Source: Amblyomma americanum (taxonomy: Eukaryota; Arthropoda; Arachnida; Ixodida; Ixodidae). Taken from it: DNA of 64,000 nucleotides. The stretch is taken from NCBI RefSeq assembly GCF_052857255.1, contig NC_135505.1:66142149-66206148 (forward strand). Direction: 5' to 3'. The notes under the pieces are model-generated. The model searched no databases and was not told where the DNA came from. It saw only the letters and a list, made by a program, of their open reading frames with translations. The position numbers were made by a program, and so were the translations under genes. The first letter of the stretch is position 1. Each line of letters starts with the position of its first letter. This document shows, piece after piece, positions 23,144-35,750 of this stretch.

Positions 23144-23787
23144 ATGACTGCAAGAGACTTGATGAATATCCTTGGCCATCTGAGCGGGCTGAACAAAAGA
23201 GATCTTGATGATACAGCAACTTGCCTGCAGGAAGTTGTTTCAATAAAAGAGCACCTGCAACATATTGCCCGGACGTACTGTTGGCTCATGCCGCCAAACA
23301 TTGTGAGTTCGTGGCAGCTGTATCTGCTGACTGCGGACGCATACCTTCTCATCGACCCTCCGACACTATTCGAGTCCATTGCAGCCGCCCTGCGCGTTCC
23401 GGACTATACCGTCACAATGACGTGGAACGCCCTGAATGGTGCCTACTATGCGTGTCTGCTCACCTAAGACGAAGAGACGCGGCAGATCGAGCATAAGGTC
23501 GTCTCCAATGCGCTGTGGTCCAGACTACCGTTACTGGCAGCCCGTGTGGAGGGAGTTTGCATTCTGGGTCGGTTTAATCACGCTCTGTATGCAGGTGTTG
23601 GTGCGGATCGTTTCGCTCTGCTTGAAGGAACACACGAAAGCCTAGACGGCGCGTTTGTTTTCGGACGGAGACACCTGCAGCGCTGTAGCGACCATCGAAG
23701 CCGGGGGCTGCCAGCATTCATGTGTGTTTCAAGAAGGGCCCTCTGACAAGGACCAGCTGCCAGTCGACGGCGTTGGCCCAGGAAGCG
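23144..23787 (+). pseudogene. large exon of unrecognised gene family, copy 1
   Basis: An ATG at 23,144 in good context opens a frame starting MTARDLMNILGHLSGL, continuing through YCWLMPPN and ALRVPDYTVTMTW to a TAA at 23,465-23,467. In copy 2 that codon is CAA, so it is a nonsense mutation. The frame then continues (QIEHKVVSNALWSRLPLLAARV, FALLEGTHESLDGAFVF) to about 23,650. After a +1 shift the last part reads CSAVATIEAGGCQHSCVF and VDGVGPGS, up to a 5' splice site G|GTATGT at 23,787/23,788. The predicted protein looks soluble and mainly helical, with no signal peptide. I do not recognise the family. Copy 2 shares the +1 shift, so the loss of frame may predate the duplication, or translation ends at the TGA near 23,743. 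The intron starts resemble each other in both copies. Confidence 0.55.
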
Positions 23788-23892
23788 GTATGTGCTTTCT
23801 TATTTCTTCCTGCGGTAAATCTGGAGAAACCGTCGGCGTTGTTGTCCGTGAGTAAAATATACTCGAAAAATCCCTAGTGTAGCACACAAGGA

Positions 23893-24440
23893 ATGGGTTC
23901 AGATTCGTACGCGCTTTCACGTCATGCTCGCATACGGACGACGCGGAGCCCGCCTCGACCCCGCGACGTCACAGAAAGAGCACTACGGCCTTGACAGTCG
24001 AGGGTGTGTTGTGTGAATACATGCCGCATGCGAGGATGCATGTTCAAAGGAGAAAGAGAGCGAGAGAGCATCACGCGAAGGGGTAAAGGGCTTCCGCGTG
24101 GACAGGGTGTCATGAATGTTTTATAATTGTGTTTCTTTTTTTCTTTTTAGCCAAGCCCTGGTTTCGTGGTTGTGCCCTATTTCCAGGGGCTGATGTTACC
24201 TGTAATTAAAACTTCTTTTGTCTAGCGAAGTATGGGACGGACCTCGCATTATGATCGTCCAAAATCCATTGCTCATGGAACCCTTAAAATGGGGCTCAAA
24301 AACATTTGACATCAGTCTAGGTGGACGTTGGGTGCTTAGCACGTACTTAAGGAATATCTAGTCTTTAACTGAAACCCTTCAGTCGGTAGGTAAAGTCTGC
24401 GAGTGTTATCTCTCTGTAAGATCGCTTTTATTAACGGAGC
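23893..24440 (+). repeat. dispersed repeat D, copy 1
   Basis: The segment from AAGGAATGGG to the end near GTTATCTCTCTGTAAGATCGC aligns with 56,175-56,602 and then, across a LINE insertion, with 62,549-62,640. It is non-coding on both strands. No terminal repeats were found, so its class is unknown. Confidence 0.65.
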
Positions 24441-27400
24441 ACTAAAGAACATCACGAACATCGCGCTTTTTTTATTTAAATCGTGTCTTAGTTGTTTTCT
24501 ATATGTTAACATGTGAGCCAGTTTTACCCTATTCTGCTAACAGCTAAATCCATTCTAGACTTGCACTTTACCAGTAACGGAGCTGCGCGTTAAGTTTAAA
24601 ACGCGAAGGATGTGGAAAACAAATTCGCAAGTACTGAAAGGTCTTGGTTTAGTTCAAGTGCCGTGATTCGTCCTTTCATTGGGGCTAACCCGTTAAGAGT
24701 TCAAGCTAATTTTGATTTGCAGCATGGAATACTACATATGTTACAAGCGATGAATGATGTGCTTCTTTTGAGGAAGTAAATTATGTACGATAACACATCC
24801 GTCGTTTAAAAGACCAATTCTACGTTCAGTTTATCATGAACTTGTGATCAATATTGTGCATTGTGTTCATGATTACGACGTGATATTTTTCACTCTTCTT
24901 GAGAGTTTAATTAGTTTTGGATGTAATAATTTTTGAATTCACTGCAGTACTGAGTGTTTTATCTTGTAGTCAAACTAGCGCTTGGGAGAGAAAAAAAAAC
25001 AGTGCTTTAATATTTTTAAAGTACCCTTAAAATTCCCTTTTAAAGTCCCCTTACAGACACTTCGGTAACGTTTTTTGGCACGTACCGTTAACATCCACTC
25101 TACAGTTATATTTACAAACTGCGCTGAAGGATGCAACAGCCCAGTAGCAGACCAGAATCATGTGTAATCTGTACAGCAAACCGCTTCCGTCGCCCGTCTG
25201 AAGAGAGCAGGGCTAAACATTGCTCTGGAAATACATTCCGCACCAATGCGCTCTCATCGCGCCGGAGCTGAACCGAGGTGCGGTGAGTCACATGGTATGA
25301 TGTCAGAGCCACACACTCGCTTCGCCGCTTTAAGCTTATGCTTTGAAGCGACATGACCCTGAGGTTTTGCACTGGCGGAGTAGAGCTTCTGCTCTTAGAC
25401 TCATCAAGAAATTATGACCTGTGTCTGACGCAAGAAGCAAACGAAAGGTGCCCTTCTGATCAGTTTGTGATGAGTAACCATGATTAAATCATAATGATAA
25501 CAGGATCTTTTCTATCAGTTTTCGCAAGGACAAACCAACAATGGTCCACTTTCGGGCTGGAGAGCCGCTTATACTCCTAATATTTTCCCAGTCACCAGAG
25601 TTTGTGTCAAACTGGTGCTTCGCGTTTGCAATAACTAGTCTTTGAAAATAGTTATACCGGTAGCTGTAAAACCTGTATCTTTTTCGAGATGCATACAGCA
25701 TTCATTCCAGCTCGGAAAGGTGCATATATTACTTGGCGGTTAGAGCCAAAGGAGTCTAGAGTACTTCGATACGGTATTCAAATGCAAATACATTTCCGGC
25801 AATGAGGCCGTCTTATATGTGGTGTGTAGTACACATTTTGTGTTGGGTACAGAAACGAAAGATTGGCCTCTCACGACAGTCGTCATTATTGCCAACTGGC
25901 TTGTACCGCCATGCAGTCACACGGTATTTTAGGCACCTAGACTTCGTCTTAGTACGAAAATCAGACTTGCTGTCCGGTTCGATGTTGACTTTTTCTGCTT
26001 CGCTAATGGACTGCTTTCGCGGATGATATATTATGTTCGAGTTTATTTTCAGAATAGAAGCAACCGTTTATGTATCGGTCGGTATTACCTGTTTAGGATA
26101 CCAGCTCATAAAGTGATAGGATGGTAGGGTCTTGATGACCACGGTTGCTTTGCAGGCCATTGAACAGTTTTGCTTTTTTATAGGTATTTATTTCTAGGCG
26201 AAGGCTTCAGTCTCACGTGTTTGACGTACAACAATGTGTATGCTTCCGCATCGCAGCCCATTGGGGGTTCTAAGTAAATATAACTTTAGGTCGAAAGCTC
26301 TATTCCATGAATTCTTCGTCTGTTTAAACGAGAGTGGGAATACATATTTAACCTACTTATCAGAATTTATATGTCGCACCCGTTTTAATTGTGCCCAGCT
26401 CTTCGCCTTCACAGACGCTGCACGCGTCTGCGCATGATTGAGAAACGTCAGAATTAAGTGCCTCGGAAACGATAATGATATACCCGTTTTATTGACATTA
26501 GAGAGCCCGGGGATATAACCAGTGCCGTTGCCCCAGTAAATAAAAAAAACAGTTTATAATATTTGTCCCTCCTCCCTTCGTTAACTAATCAGTAGCATTT
26601 AATGCGACTTCATCACACCTAACTAAAACAGTCTATTTATGACAATCGGTGATATTATAGCTTACGGACGCCGTGCGATATTTGAACAAAAGTGCCTTTT
26701 TGCGGCTGCCCTGAAGTAAGCAGTGCCGGTGATCTGGTACGTCGTCTCAAAACTACCGCTGTGACTTTCAGGTGTAAGCAAATCCTAGCTAGCCGCAGAG
26801 GCGAGGAGTAAAATGGACACGTTGTCTCTGCAGATGGCGTTCTTCATTGTGTGTGACTTGCTTTATTTCTATTCTTTATTAGAGTTTTTGGAGTTATTCT
26901 CAGGGATGCACACCATAGGCTCCATGAAGTAACTATTTTCAAAACTAGATTGTAAACGTGAGGTCTGCATAAGGAGTAATACGCGATAAAATCCAGAATT
27001 TGAAAGAACGCCGTACTGTCTGAACCGTGTTATACGTCAGCTAACCTTGTTGACTTGGCCAGAGACCCAAGATTCATTCGTTTACGCGAAATCGTTAATG
27101 GGTTAACGTCCATAATATGAAAATTTAGAATAAATGAGCAACTTGAATAAAAAAAATGATGTACAAATTGGAAACGACGACAGGTGTTTACTGCAGTTGT
27201 CATATCATCTTCCCTTAGGAGATGAAGGAATCGAAACAGGTGCTCACTATGGCATATATGACGGAAGCCAAATGTGACTATTGGCTTCCAGCAAGTATAT
27301 TTCCGTGTGTTTTTATTTTTACTTTGGTTGTGTAGCATTCTCTAAGCGTCCCCTTTATCTTTTCCTCCCTATCTGCGAAAAGTTTCATTTTTATTTTCTC

Positions 27401-30400
27401 TGATGCTTCTGCCGTTTCGCTAGGCATCAAACCAGCGCTGTATTGAAACTACTCCAGTGCGAACGAAGCACGAGCGACCGGTGTCAAGGTAGCGCCATCT
27501 ACCGCTCCCCGCTCAAATCTCTGCACGGCATCATCCAAAGACAAGCAACCTTGGCTTCAGTTGCCTGTTGCCAGTTGGCACCTGGAACAACTCAGGCAAA
27601 GTTTATGCCAACAACTCCGTCATTGTGTTCCTGGGCCTTGTACGTTAAACAACATTATTTAGAAAAAAAAACTTTTCGAAATGCACCAAATGTCATGGAA
27701 TGGCTTTCCCCCTTTGTTTCGCACTCCTGGAGTGCCAAGAATATACCATCCACGTCTAGTGTACGAAGACCGTGTCTGGTCCTTCTAATATGCTGTTTTG
27801 TTACGTGATCATTAATTTTTCTTTCTTTCAGGAATAAAATCTTTCTATTGCTGAACGGGAATATTGCACTGCATTGATTATAATTGTTTTAGAAATGTAT
27901 TCAGGTATAATTTCATTGTTGTGCCTTTTCACTTCAAGAAACGCAGTCAGGGATCCTCAGGGGCAAATGAAGCTATTGATACAAACCGATAATTATGCTT
28001 TTGCATTACAATTGGAACCCTGCTTAAGACAGAACGAACTTAATGAATAATATGTGGTCGATCCGCCAATGAGTGCGGTAAATGTGGCAACTGGTCATGA
28101 TAAATCCATTTATACTGTTGCCACGCCACGCCGGTAATTATCTCATTACTCCTCATAGTCTCTTAATTTGCGCGTTAGGGCTGACATTCATTATCTACAT
28201 TCTGGAGCTGTTTAGGGACATAATTTTGTGCTTTCTGATTTTGTTCAGTACTGGGAAAATGCATTACACGAAAACATGAAAATTCACGCCCGCATTGGTA
28301 GCTTACATTTCCTTGCTTTAAATTTTAATCCGTTCAGCAGTATACCGCCTAATATATTCATCTATCTTCAACACTTTTCTTTTCCGCTGATAACTGTAAT
28401 CGAGGAATCATAAATCATCTAACTGTAATGTTGATTTTTATGTCTGGTACTTTTTTGAGCGCCATTTTTGTGAAGGTAGCTTGGCGATTGCCCTTTTTTC
28501 TGGGATTGGCGTGAGAGACTTTGCTTATTCTGTGTGTGGGCCTGATAGTCATTTTTAATTCCGGCACGAGACTTGAACGAAAGGTTGATTTCTTTTACAA
28601 GTATTTGCGAATTGTATATTATCTGTACTTGAAGGCCGATAGGCTTGCTCTTTCAGAAATCACATTATCAACTGAAAAGCGAATTCAGCGCGTTTCACAG
28701 GCGCTTTTGCGGAAAAATTACGCTGGGAGCTCGAACACCAAGCAGCCATATCTGCGAAGCAGCCCATCAGCAGCCAGCGTTCTCATAGCGTTCTTCCTCT
28801 AATCCATGTTGGTCATGCTTGCGTGCTCTGGACTCTCTATTTATGCTGCATTCCAAAAATGAAGCCTGATATCAGCAGCAAGTATGGTCTCTTTTGTTGC
28901 CAAAAGCGGTAAACCGGGAAAGCGCTGATTTAGAAAAGTAGTTGGAGCTAAGCCCAGTGTCACGCATGCAACGAGAACGACAGGCTGACAAGCGTAGTGA
29001 ACCATAAGAGAGCGCGATCATTCTTCGCACGAGCAATGCAATGTTCACCTCGCGAATCCGAAACAATAAGCACAAGAAATTCCAACGAAAACCACACAAG
29101 CGTGAGCATTTCTATGCATGCGACGCCCTGCTGATACAAATAAATGTATTCGCTATTGCGTTCACACTGAGCGCGTAATGCTCTCTTCTGAGAGGCAGCG
29201 TGCAGTCTATGAAGGGTATAGGTTGCTGCTGGCGTCGCTTGATTCAGAGTCATTGCTCTGCGCAGATCGCGTTCGGTACGAACAAGCCATCGTTATTTAA
29301 TCGCCGTCATTTCTGACCACTCATCGTTTAAAATTCCCACTTTTTCGTGCGCCTTGCACCCCCATTTCGCATCATATGGTAAGCCACTGACATTCATTCT
29401 TTCGGTACTAGGGCAAAGAGTTCGCCTAATTAACCTGCTAGCGAATCTATTGCTTTTAAGCTCACGTCCTTCAAGAAACCGGCTTGCTGAGTAACCTATA
29501 TTCCATAGTTGTGACTGACATAACTTTCGTAACAACTGAGATCCCAGTCAGTGCTAGCTCTTTGAAACTGACAGTCCACTCTTTTTTATTCTTTCCAATG
29601 GTCTTTCTATGGACAGCTGCATGTGTAGTAAGATTTCTCTAAACAAGGGGCGAATGCAGTCCCTACTTCGAGTTGCTGATCTATTCCGTTCTGTCCGACC
29701 ACATGTAACCACCCAGTACAGCTCAGTTGGTGGTGCCACTACCCCGGACAGGGCCAACCGCACTTTGCAGGAGCAACCAGCACAGCACGACTAGCGATGC
29801 AGGCTGCATGCATCTCAGCGGGCACACAAAGGCACAGGAAATCAGCAGAGTGCCGAATCCTCGTCGTGGTCGCCACGGAATTCGGTTGCTGCGTGGTGGC
29901 GGCAAAATGGGTAATTAAATGAGCAGCTGCAAGCAGGGCAGCGGTGAAGGTATTTCCATGGACGGGCACATAAGAAAACGGCTCAGGGGCATGGGGAAAC
30001 GAAGCGGTCTTGGCGCAAGCACTGATGGAGGCGTCGAGGCCAAGATGGCAGATTCCACCGTCCGCCCGCCGGTTAAAAGTTGACAAATCCTGGGGGAAAA
30101 TTTTCAGCCTCCGTGGTTTTAGACGCGGGACGGTTCGAACCAATCTACCTTGCGGAAACAGTCTTGCAAACATGCTTCCGAACTTCTCAAGGCTCCTATC
30201 AGATTACGCACAGTCTTTATACATTTTATAATTATTTTATTTAGCGACATTCCGCCAGCTACGCAAGAGACAGGCGTCAAGTGGTTACAACGAAATCTAT
30301 ATACGAAAAAAAATTGGCGTCATAACTATGCTTTATTCAAGTACGCGACATTATTGGCTTCATTATAAGCGTAGCAAACAGGTTATTCTTCCGGTTAATC

Positions 30401-31734
30401 TCCCAGCCTTTCCTCCTTTTCCTCCACCTCCTACTCCTCTGCACTCTAAATACATTGCATTTGACTCCACCAAAGAAAAATGCACAGTATAAATTTGTCG
30501 AACAAACAGCTGGGCTCACTGGAGGGAGCGGTCATTCTGTGACCCAAGAGCCATTCTGGGGCTGTTGCTACGCACCGCCCGCCGTACTGCACGCGGTCTT
30601 CACTGAGTTGTGGCCGCTATTCTCTTGAATTCGCTTGCTCAGCATATTTGACATGTGTATTATGGAAGAGCTGGGTGTAGGTTGCACATCTTATGCAAGA
30701 AAGATCGTTTAAATCTCTCCAACGTTACCGATGCAATTCAGGTGGGGACAAGATTGAAGTGAAGGCGTAAGTTGAGAAATATGAACTAAAATATTGCAGG
30801 ATTTACGAACCGCCACGGCACCGTGGACACCACCAGCCGCGTTTAAATGAATGCGGCCGTAGCCGACTCTGCTACACGGTTTGAGTGAAAGTGCAAAGCC
30901 GTCGAGGAAGAGAGTAAAGGGTGTCACGCCTTTCCTTCTCAGAACCTGCTCTTTGAAAAAGCAGACTCCTGTCGACATCTGCCGCATTCATGTAACCGGG
31001 GCTTCCGAGTGCCTAGTTAACACTCAGGAAACGGCCTGCGCAAGAAGGAGATCTTCACCAATCGCAAACGGTTCAGAGTCGGACAAAGGCAACAGTAATC
31101 TCCGGGTACCTGGTTCGCGAGAACTTCAACCAGTTCTTGTGCATTTTTCTATATTCCAAAGTTTCATCCAAGGATGTCGGAGATGTCGTAGCTTATACTG
31201 AACTACAAAAGTGATCTTTTCCCATCATGACGTAAAATTTGCTGGCTCAAGTTGGAAACAAATTGAGTGATATTACGCTGGTGGCTGCTCAAATTTCGAC
31301 GGGTGTGAAATCTGTAGATTAAGTGGTTTTATTTTCTTTTGACGGGGTACATGACTAAAGCGATGAAATCAAAACGGTATCTGTCTTCCTTGAAACCGCG
31401 ATTTCAGTATATAAGTGTTTAGTGTGCAAATACAGAAACGTCCGTGAACTAAAGATAATCCGTCGCGACACCCCCACGTCGATAAGAGACCAAAAAAAAA
31501 AATCCGGGGCGGCTGAAATTTTGTCTAGGCGTGCGCATCCAGCGAACCGCCAGCTGTGCACACTATATTTGAAATTGATATGCCTCCTGACCATTTTTTC
31601 GTATAAATTGCAAAAATGCTTTCTTTTTTTAAGTAAAATAGAGGACCAGCCTCAATCATTGCTCACGCCGTCCATAGCGAATAGAAAAAAAAATTGGCTT
31701 TGAGGAGATTGAAGGGGCAGTCAGTCAAACCTCT
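24441..31734. other. long stretch without a recognised gene
   Basis: AT-rich throughout with a GC-richer island at about 29,700-30,170 (a 144-codon open frame on the minus strand) and another at 30,800-31,150 (106 codons, plus strand). A 121-codon frame lies at 27,443-27,808. None of these peptides shows a domain, low-complexity logic or a paralogue in the window, and lengths are near chance. Introns or intergenic DNA of a host gene could lie here unseen. Confidence 0.4.
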
Positions 31735-31850
31735 CGGTGGAGATCGCAACTGTGCCTGAGTGATGGGAGGCAGGCTGGTGTGAAATAATGACGAGAGAGG
31801 AGGTGCTGTAGTGGAGGCCTCCGGAATAATTTTCTACGCTAATCAGCGAC
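31735..31850 (-). mobile_element. SINE fragment (Ruka-like long variant)
   Basis: On the minus strand it reads AAATTATTCCGGAGGCCTCC followed by ACTACAGCACCTCC, matching the middle of the long SINE variant at 14,740-15,004. Head and tail are missing. Confidence 0.45.
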
Positions 31851-32382
31851 GCCGGAATGGCCGAAGGAATGCCGCGTTCCCGCCCCCGCTTTCTTGTGAA
31901 AAAAAACAACCAACACAAAAAAAAAGATTCTTCAGGCGCCGGGTACAAAGGAATGCAGAATGTGAAAAAAAAAACACACACGAAGGAATGTGGAAAGAAT
32001 TCGCCATAAAGCCCTAATCCCAAAGAGGGGAGTCTGTGAGGACCGAAGGGGTTTGGGGCATTCCTCCCACTTCTGCTGTTTCCCGAACTCGCAAGCGCTC
32101 TAAGCCTTCACTAGGAACGGCAGAGTGGCTTTGACTGACCCCTCCAGCTTCGCGATAAGTCTTCCGTTCCCCGGCCGGGGGGAGGGGGAGGGGGCAAACT
32201 TGTCGCCGTCGTGCCGCGACATGTTTCTGGAAGACAGCGGCATCTTGGCCACCACTGCCGCAAAAGTCAAAGACGGGGAGGGCAAGCACGAACTTTGTGA
32301 CACAGCCCTTGCACAGCAGCCGGAATCCTCTCTGCCACAGATCACCATATTGCACGGCGTTGTTTAAGCTGCGTGTACCGGC

Positions 32383-33094
32383 ATGACTGCTAGAGATTTA
32401 ATGACAATCTGCGGCCATCTGAGCCAGCTGAAGGAAAGATAATCTCTCGCTTACCTTTCCAAGCATCTACCCCAGCTTTCGAGCGTGCACGGCGCGCACC
32501 CTGATGTAGATATCAATGAAATATCAAATTGCCTGCAGGATATTGTTTCGATGGAAGAGCGCCTGCACCATATTTCCCGGGCGTACTGTTGGCTCATGCC
32601 GCGAAACATATTGCGTGGTTGCAGGTGTATCTGCTGACTGCGAACGCAGGCCTTGCCATCGACTGCCCGACACTGTTCGAGTGCATTGCAGCCGCCCTGC
32701 GCGTTCCGGACTATACCGTCACGATGACGTGGAGCGTCCTGAATGGTCTATACAATGCGTGTCTGCTCACCCAAGATGAAGAGACTCGGCAGATCGAGCA
32801 TAAGGTCGTCTCTATTGCGTTGTGGTCCGGACTACCTTTACTGGCAGCCCGTGTGGATGGAGTTAGCATTCAGAGCCGCTTTAAAGACGTTCTGAAAGCA
32901 GCCTTTGGTGTAGATAGGTTTGCTCTCCTTGAAGGGATTCACGAAAGCCTGGACGGCGCATTTGTTTTCGGACAGAGACATCTGCAGCGCTGTAGCGACC
33001 ATCGAAGCCGAGGGCTGCCAGCATTGAGGTGTGTTTCGAGAAGGGGCCTCTGACAAGGACCCGCTGCCCGTCGACGGCGTTGGACCAGGAAGCG
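32383..33094 (+). pseudogene. large exon of unrecognised gene family, copy 2
   Basis: The ATG at 32,383 opens MTARDLMTICGHLSQL as in copy 1 but meets a TAA after 21 codons. The frame then continues with a stretch absent from copy 1 (HLPQLSSVHGAHPDVDI) and LHHISRAYCWLMPRN. A one-base shift near 32,610 leads into a long open frame to 33,053 (IAAALRVPDYTVTMTW, LLTQDEETRQIEHKVV, FALLEGIHESLDGAFVF). As in copy 1, a +1 shift is needed to reach VDGVGPGS at the 5' splice site G|GTAAGT (33,094/33,095). Copy 2 keeps CAA where copy 1 has a stop, so neither copy is the parent of the other in present form. The matching terminal exon of this locus is at 35,635-35,750, about 2.5 kb downstream. No family recognised. 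The upstream frame 32,125-32,367 ends at the conserved TAA and is probably 5' UTR. Confidence 0.55.
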
Positions 33095-33309
33095 GTAAGT
33101 GCTTTCTGGTTTTTCCGTGCGGTAAAATTTTCTTCCTAGAACACGCTGTGTTTACTGAAAGGCAGTTACAGCACTCGTATTTTGGGGACCTCTTTTTAAA
33201 GCGGTAGAGTTAAGGATCGCATGCCGATGAAAATGCGTAGTCTCGTTAGGCGTTGTTGTCCGTGAGTCAAAAACCACAATAAAAACCCTACGGTGGCATT
33301 CTAGTAATC

Positions 33310-33520
33310 AGGTGGGAAACCTGTGTTACGGAACATCGCGATGTCATCGCAGCCTGCCGATCGGAATGACAGCAGAGTGCGCACAGTTGCAGGTGGCACT
33401 TATATCAATTTTTCCGCGTTATGGTTCTCGACAAGAGCAACCTGGCAGCAAGCCCCACCGATAGGAGCGCCTGCCATCGCAGGGCTGTGGCGCATCACTT
33501 AACCGCTGCACCACGGCGCA
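33310..33520 (-). mobile_element. candidate tRNA-headed SINE of another family
   Basis: On the minus strand the element begins with a polymerase III A-box-like TGGTGCAGCGGTTA (complement of 33,500-33,513) and continues with a structured region (CTGCGATGGCAGGCG) unlike the Ruka-type body. The B box is not canonical, and no target duplication was identified, so ends are approximate. It lies in the intron between the large exon and the terminal exon of the unrecognised gene. Confidence 0.45.
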
Positions 33521-35189
33521 AGGAGCAGAACACAATCAGGGATCAGTGAATGTTAAGTAGATAATCACGAGTTCTGTATATATGGGGCACTGCCCCATTA
33601 ACATATCACGTCTTATCCTTAAGGCGGAGCTCAATTGTACCCGACAATCTTTTTTTCAATTCCGACTCGTGATTGTAGTTACACTGAAGCCGGACTAGGT
33701 TGCAGTTCTATTGAAGGCTGCTTACTTCATGTTTTGCAATCAGCGACATGAGCGACCATAATTTCTACGAAGATGGTAAAGTTGCGCGATGGCTAAGTAT
33801 TGAAATCTAACTACAATTCCTGAAAACATGTAGCACAGTGAAAATGAAGATGCAGTGGCTTTTCTCTGCTCGCATACAAAAAGGCTAACAAATGAAACAC
33901 TGCAGTCCAAGCACACGCGCCTGTAGTCATATTGACCTTTGTGGTCGTGTGCGTTTTAAGCTTTTGATTCTTTGGGATGGTAGATCTATAATTAGCGCAA
34001 TGAAATGAAATAATTTAATCGTGAAATACGGCTCACTTTGCGAACTGCAATAAAATCATGCGCGTTCCATATTGCGTTTACTTCACTGGAACATTCTGCG
34101 GTGTATGAATATAAAGCTTGTTCATCGAAGTCACACGGCTGCTGTGCCGTCGTGTATAAGACGTTGGGTGGGAACTGTTGTTTATTTTTTTTCCGTATGC
34201 ATCGTTTGTTATTTATACAAAACCCATGCATGTGTGATATTCTTTTTTCTTACAAGCCAAGCGGTACGGGACGCCTTTAAACGTTATTGCACCGTGCACA
34301 GAATGACAGTTTAACGCCCAAGGAATTCCTTGTAAAGTCCTGGCCATTTATAAGGCGCCAGAAACAGTGGCTTAGCCTTGACAGATCCCCTACGTGTTTG
34401 AGTGGCACTTTTAATTCGATCGTGTTTTCTACACAGCGCAGGCGCACCGCAATTAACGGAGGCCGTTTTTCCAACAACCCTTTGACTCATTGGCATAGGA
34501 GCTTGACCTTATTTCTTCCTCTCCTTCCAATAAAAGAGGAGACTGTTTAATTGCTGAATAGTTCTACCATCCCTCGAAAAATATGCCGGCGTGAGTCGCT
34601 GCGTCGTGAATCCTCGTCCTCAACTGCAGCGCGCCCTACAGAGAGGTGATAGAGAGGAGGAAGCGGCGCAGCAGTTGATATGAGCTCTCGTTGCTACTCT
34701 ATATCGAGGGTTTTTAGAGTTAAAGCAGCGCAGCGCCAATAGCACCACGGATGTATAGAGAGTTTACCGAAGTATACAGGTTAGCCCCCGACAGAAGTGA
34801 CTGAGCATGTCTGACACTAGGACGGACACGGAGGCTGCGCGGAGTGTGCGCTTTCTCGAGGAGTCAGTGATAAAGCAGGTAAATAAAGTGAGACGAAAGA
34901 GAGGCTGCGGAATTGTTCTGCACAATGTAGGAGCCGATGAATTAGGCGATCTCGCCTTTTAGAGCAAGCATTCATTCGCTGACAACGTGAAGCAGGAGGC
35001 TCCGCGTACTACTACAGCTATGAAACGAAAACGCCAACTTCAACAGCATTCACGCGTCATTGCCAGCTTGTTACTATGATTTTGCCCATCGAACCGTCAA
35101 TTTCTGCATCAAGATGCACCGCCAATTTCTTATGTGAAGAGTGCGAATATCAGCACACTTGACAGATTTCGTTAGGGTGAGAAGCGATG
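33521..35189. other. presumed intron sequence, no gene
   Basis: It lies between the 5' splice site at 33,095 and the 3' splice site at 35,633. AT-rich with short unrelated open frames; no domain found. Confidence 0.35.
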
Positions 35190-35634
35190 AAATTCGTGTT
35201 GGACTGCTAGCTTGCTACTTACTTGTAGGCATAGAATAAGCATTAAAACTTTCAATTGCCCCTGAGTTGTGAAAAAATGCGGCGTTGAATGTTGACAGAG
35301 CAACTCTAGGTAACGCACTAACAGTTACGAGTACAGTGTCGATGAAGATGTGGTTGCTGGGCGATATCTTGGAGACATGCCGAATAAAGTTCGTAAAACA
35401 TTCAGAAACGCCTCGTTTTCTTTGTTAAGGCGGCTACTCTAGTATACATAGTATACATTCATATATACTCTAGTATACATTCAGCGGATGGCTGCGATTT
35501 TGACGTAAACCCACACATTTTGTACAATATGATTTTTAGGGGACCATGATCCGAGACCACGACATTCTTCTTTTCCGACTGCTATTTCTAGTTATTTCTC
35601 TGAGTACTGAAGTCATCGTTCGTGTCTTTTCCAG

Positions 35635-35750
35635 CTGGACGCCGGCGTAGTTTTGAAGCCCTGCTGTTCTCAATCCTTCGGACGGAAGTGCATCGAAGTG
35701 ACGCCATCCAGCGCTCACTTTCAACAAAAGGCATTTTTGCTGCAGTGTGA
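35635..35750 (+). pseudogene. terminal exon of unrecognised gene family, copy C
   Basis: The 3' splice site TGTCTTTTCCAG ends at 35,634. The 116-bp exon is open in phase 1 and ends in TGA at 35,748-35,750. It reads AGRRRSFEALLFSILRTEV with QRSLSTKG nearer the end. The large exon of the same locus (32,383-33,094) leaves one base at its 5' splice site, exactly what this exon needs, so the pair makes a consistent two-exon model. Because the upstream exon carries stops and shifts, this locus is classed as a pseudogene. Length and stop position equal those of copies A and B. Confidence 0.55.

Noticed and set aside
29716..29765. CAGCTCAGTTGGTGGTGCC resembles a tRNA A box
   Set aside because: No B box at the right distance and no cloverleaf fold can be drawn, so not called a tRNA or SINE.
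29739..30173. 144-codon open frame on the minus strand
   Set aside because: No domain, no splice context and no paralogue; GC-rich local composition makes this length unsurprising.
30881..31201. 106-codon open frame on the plus strand
   Set aside because: No recognisable motif, no copy in the window and no gene signals nearby.
32125..32367. Open frame directly upstream of large-exon copy 2
   Set aside because: It ends at an in-frame TAA that is conserved before the ATG in both copies, and copy 1 does not keep the peptide; treated as 5' UTR.
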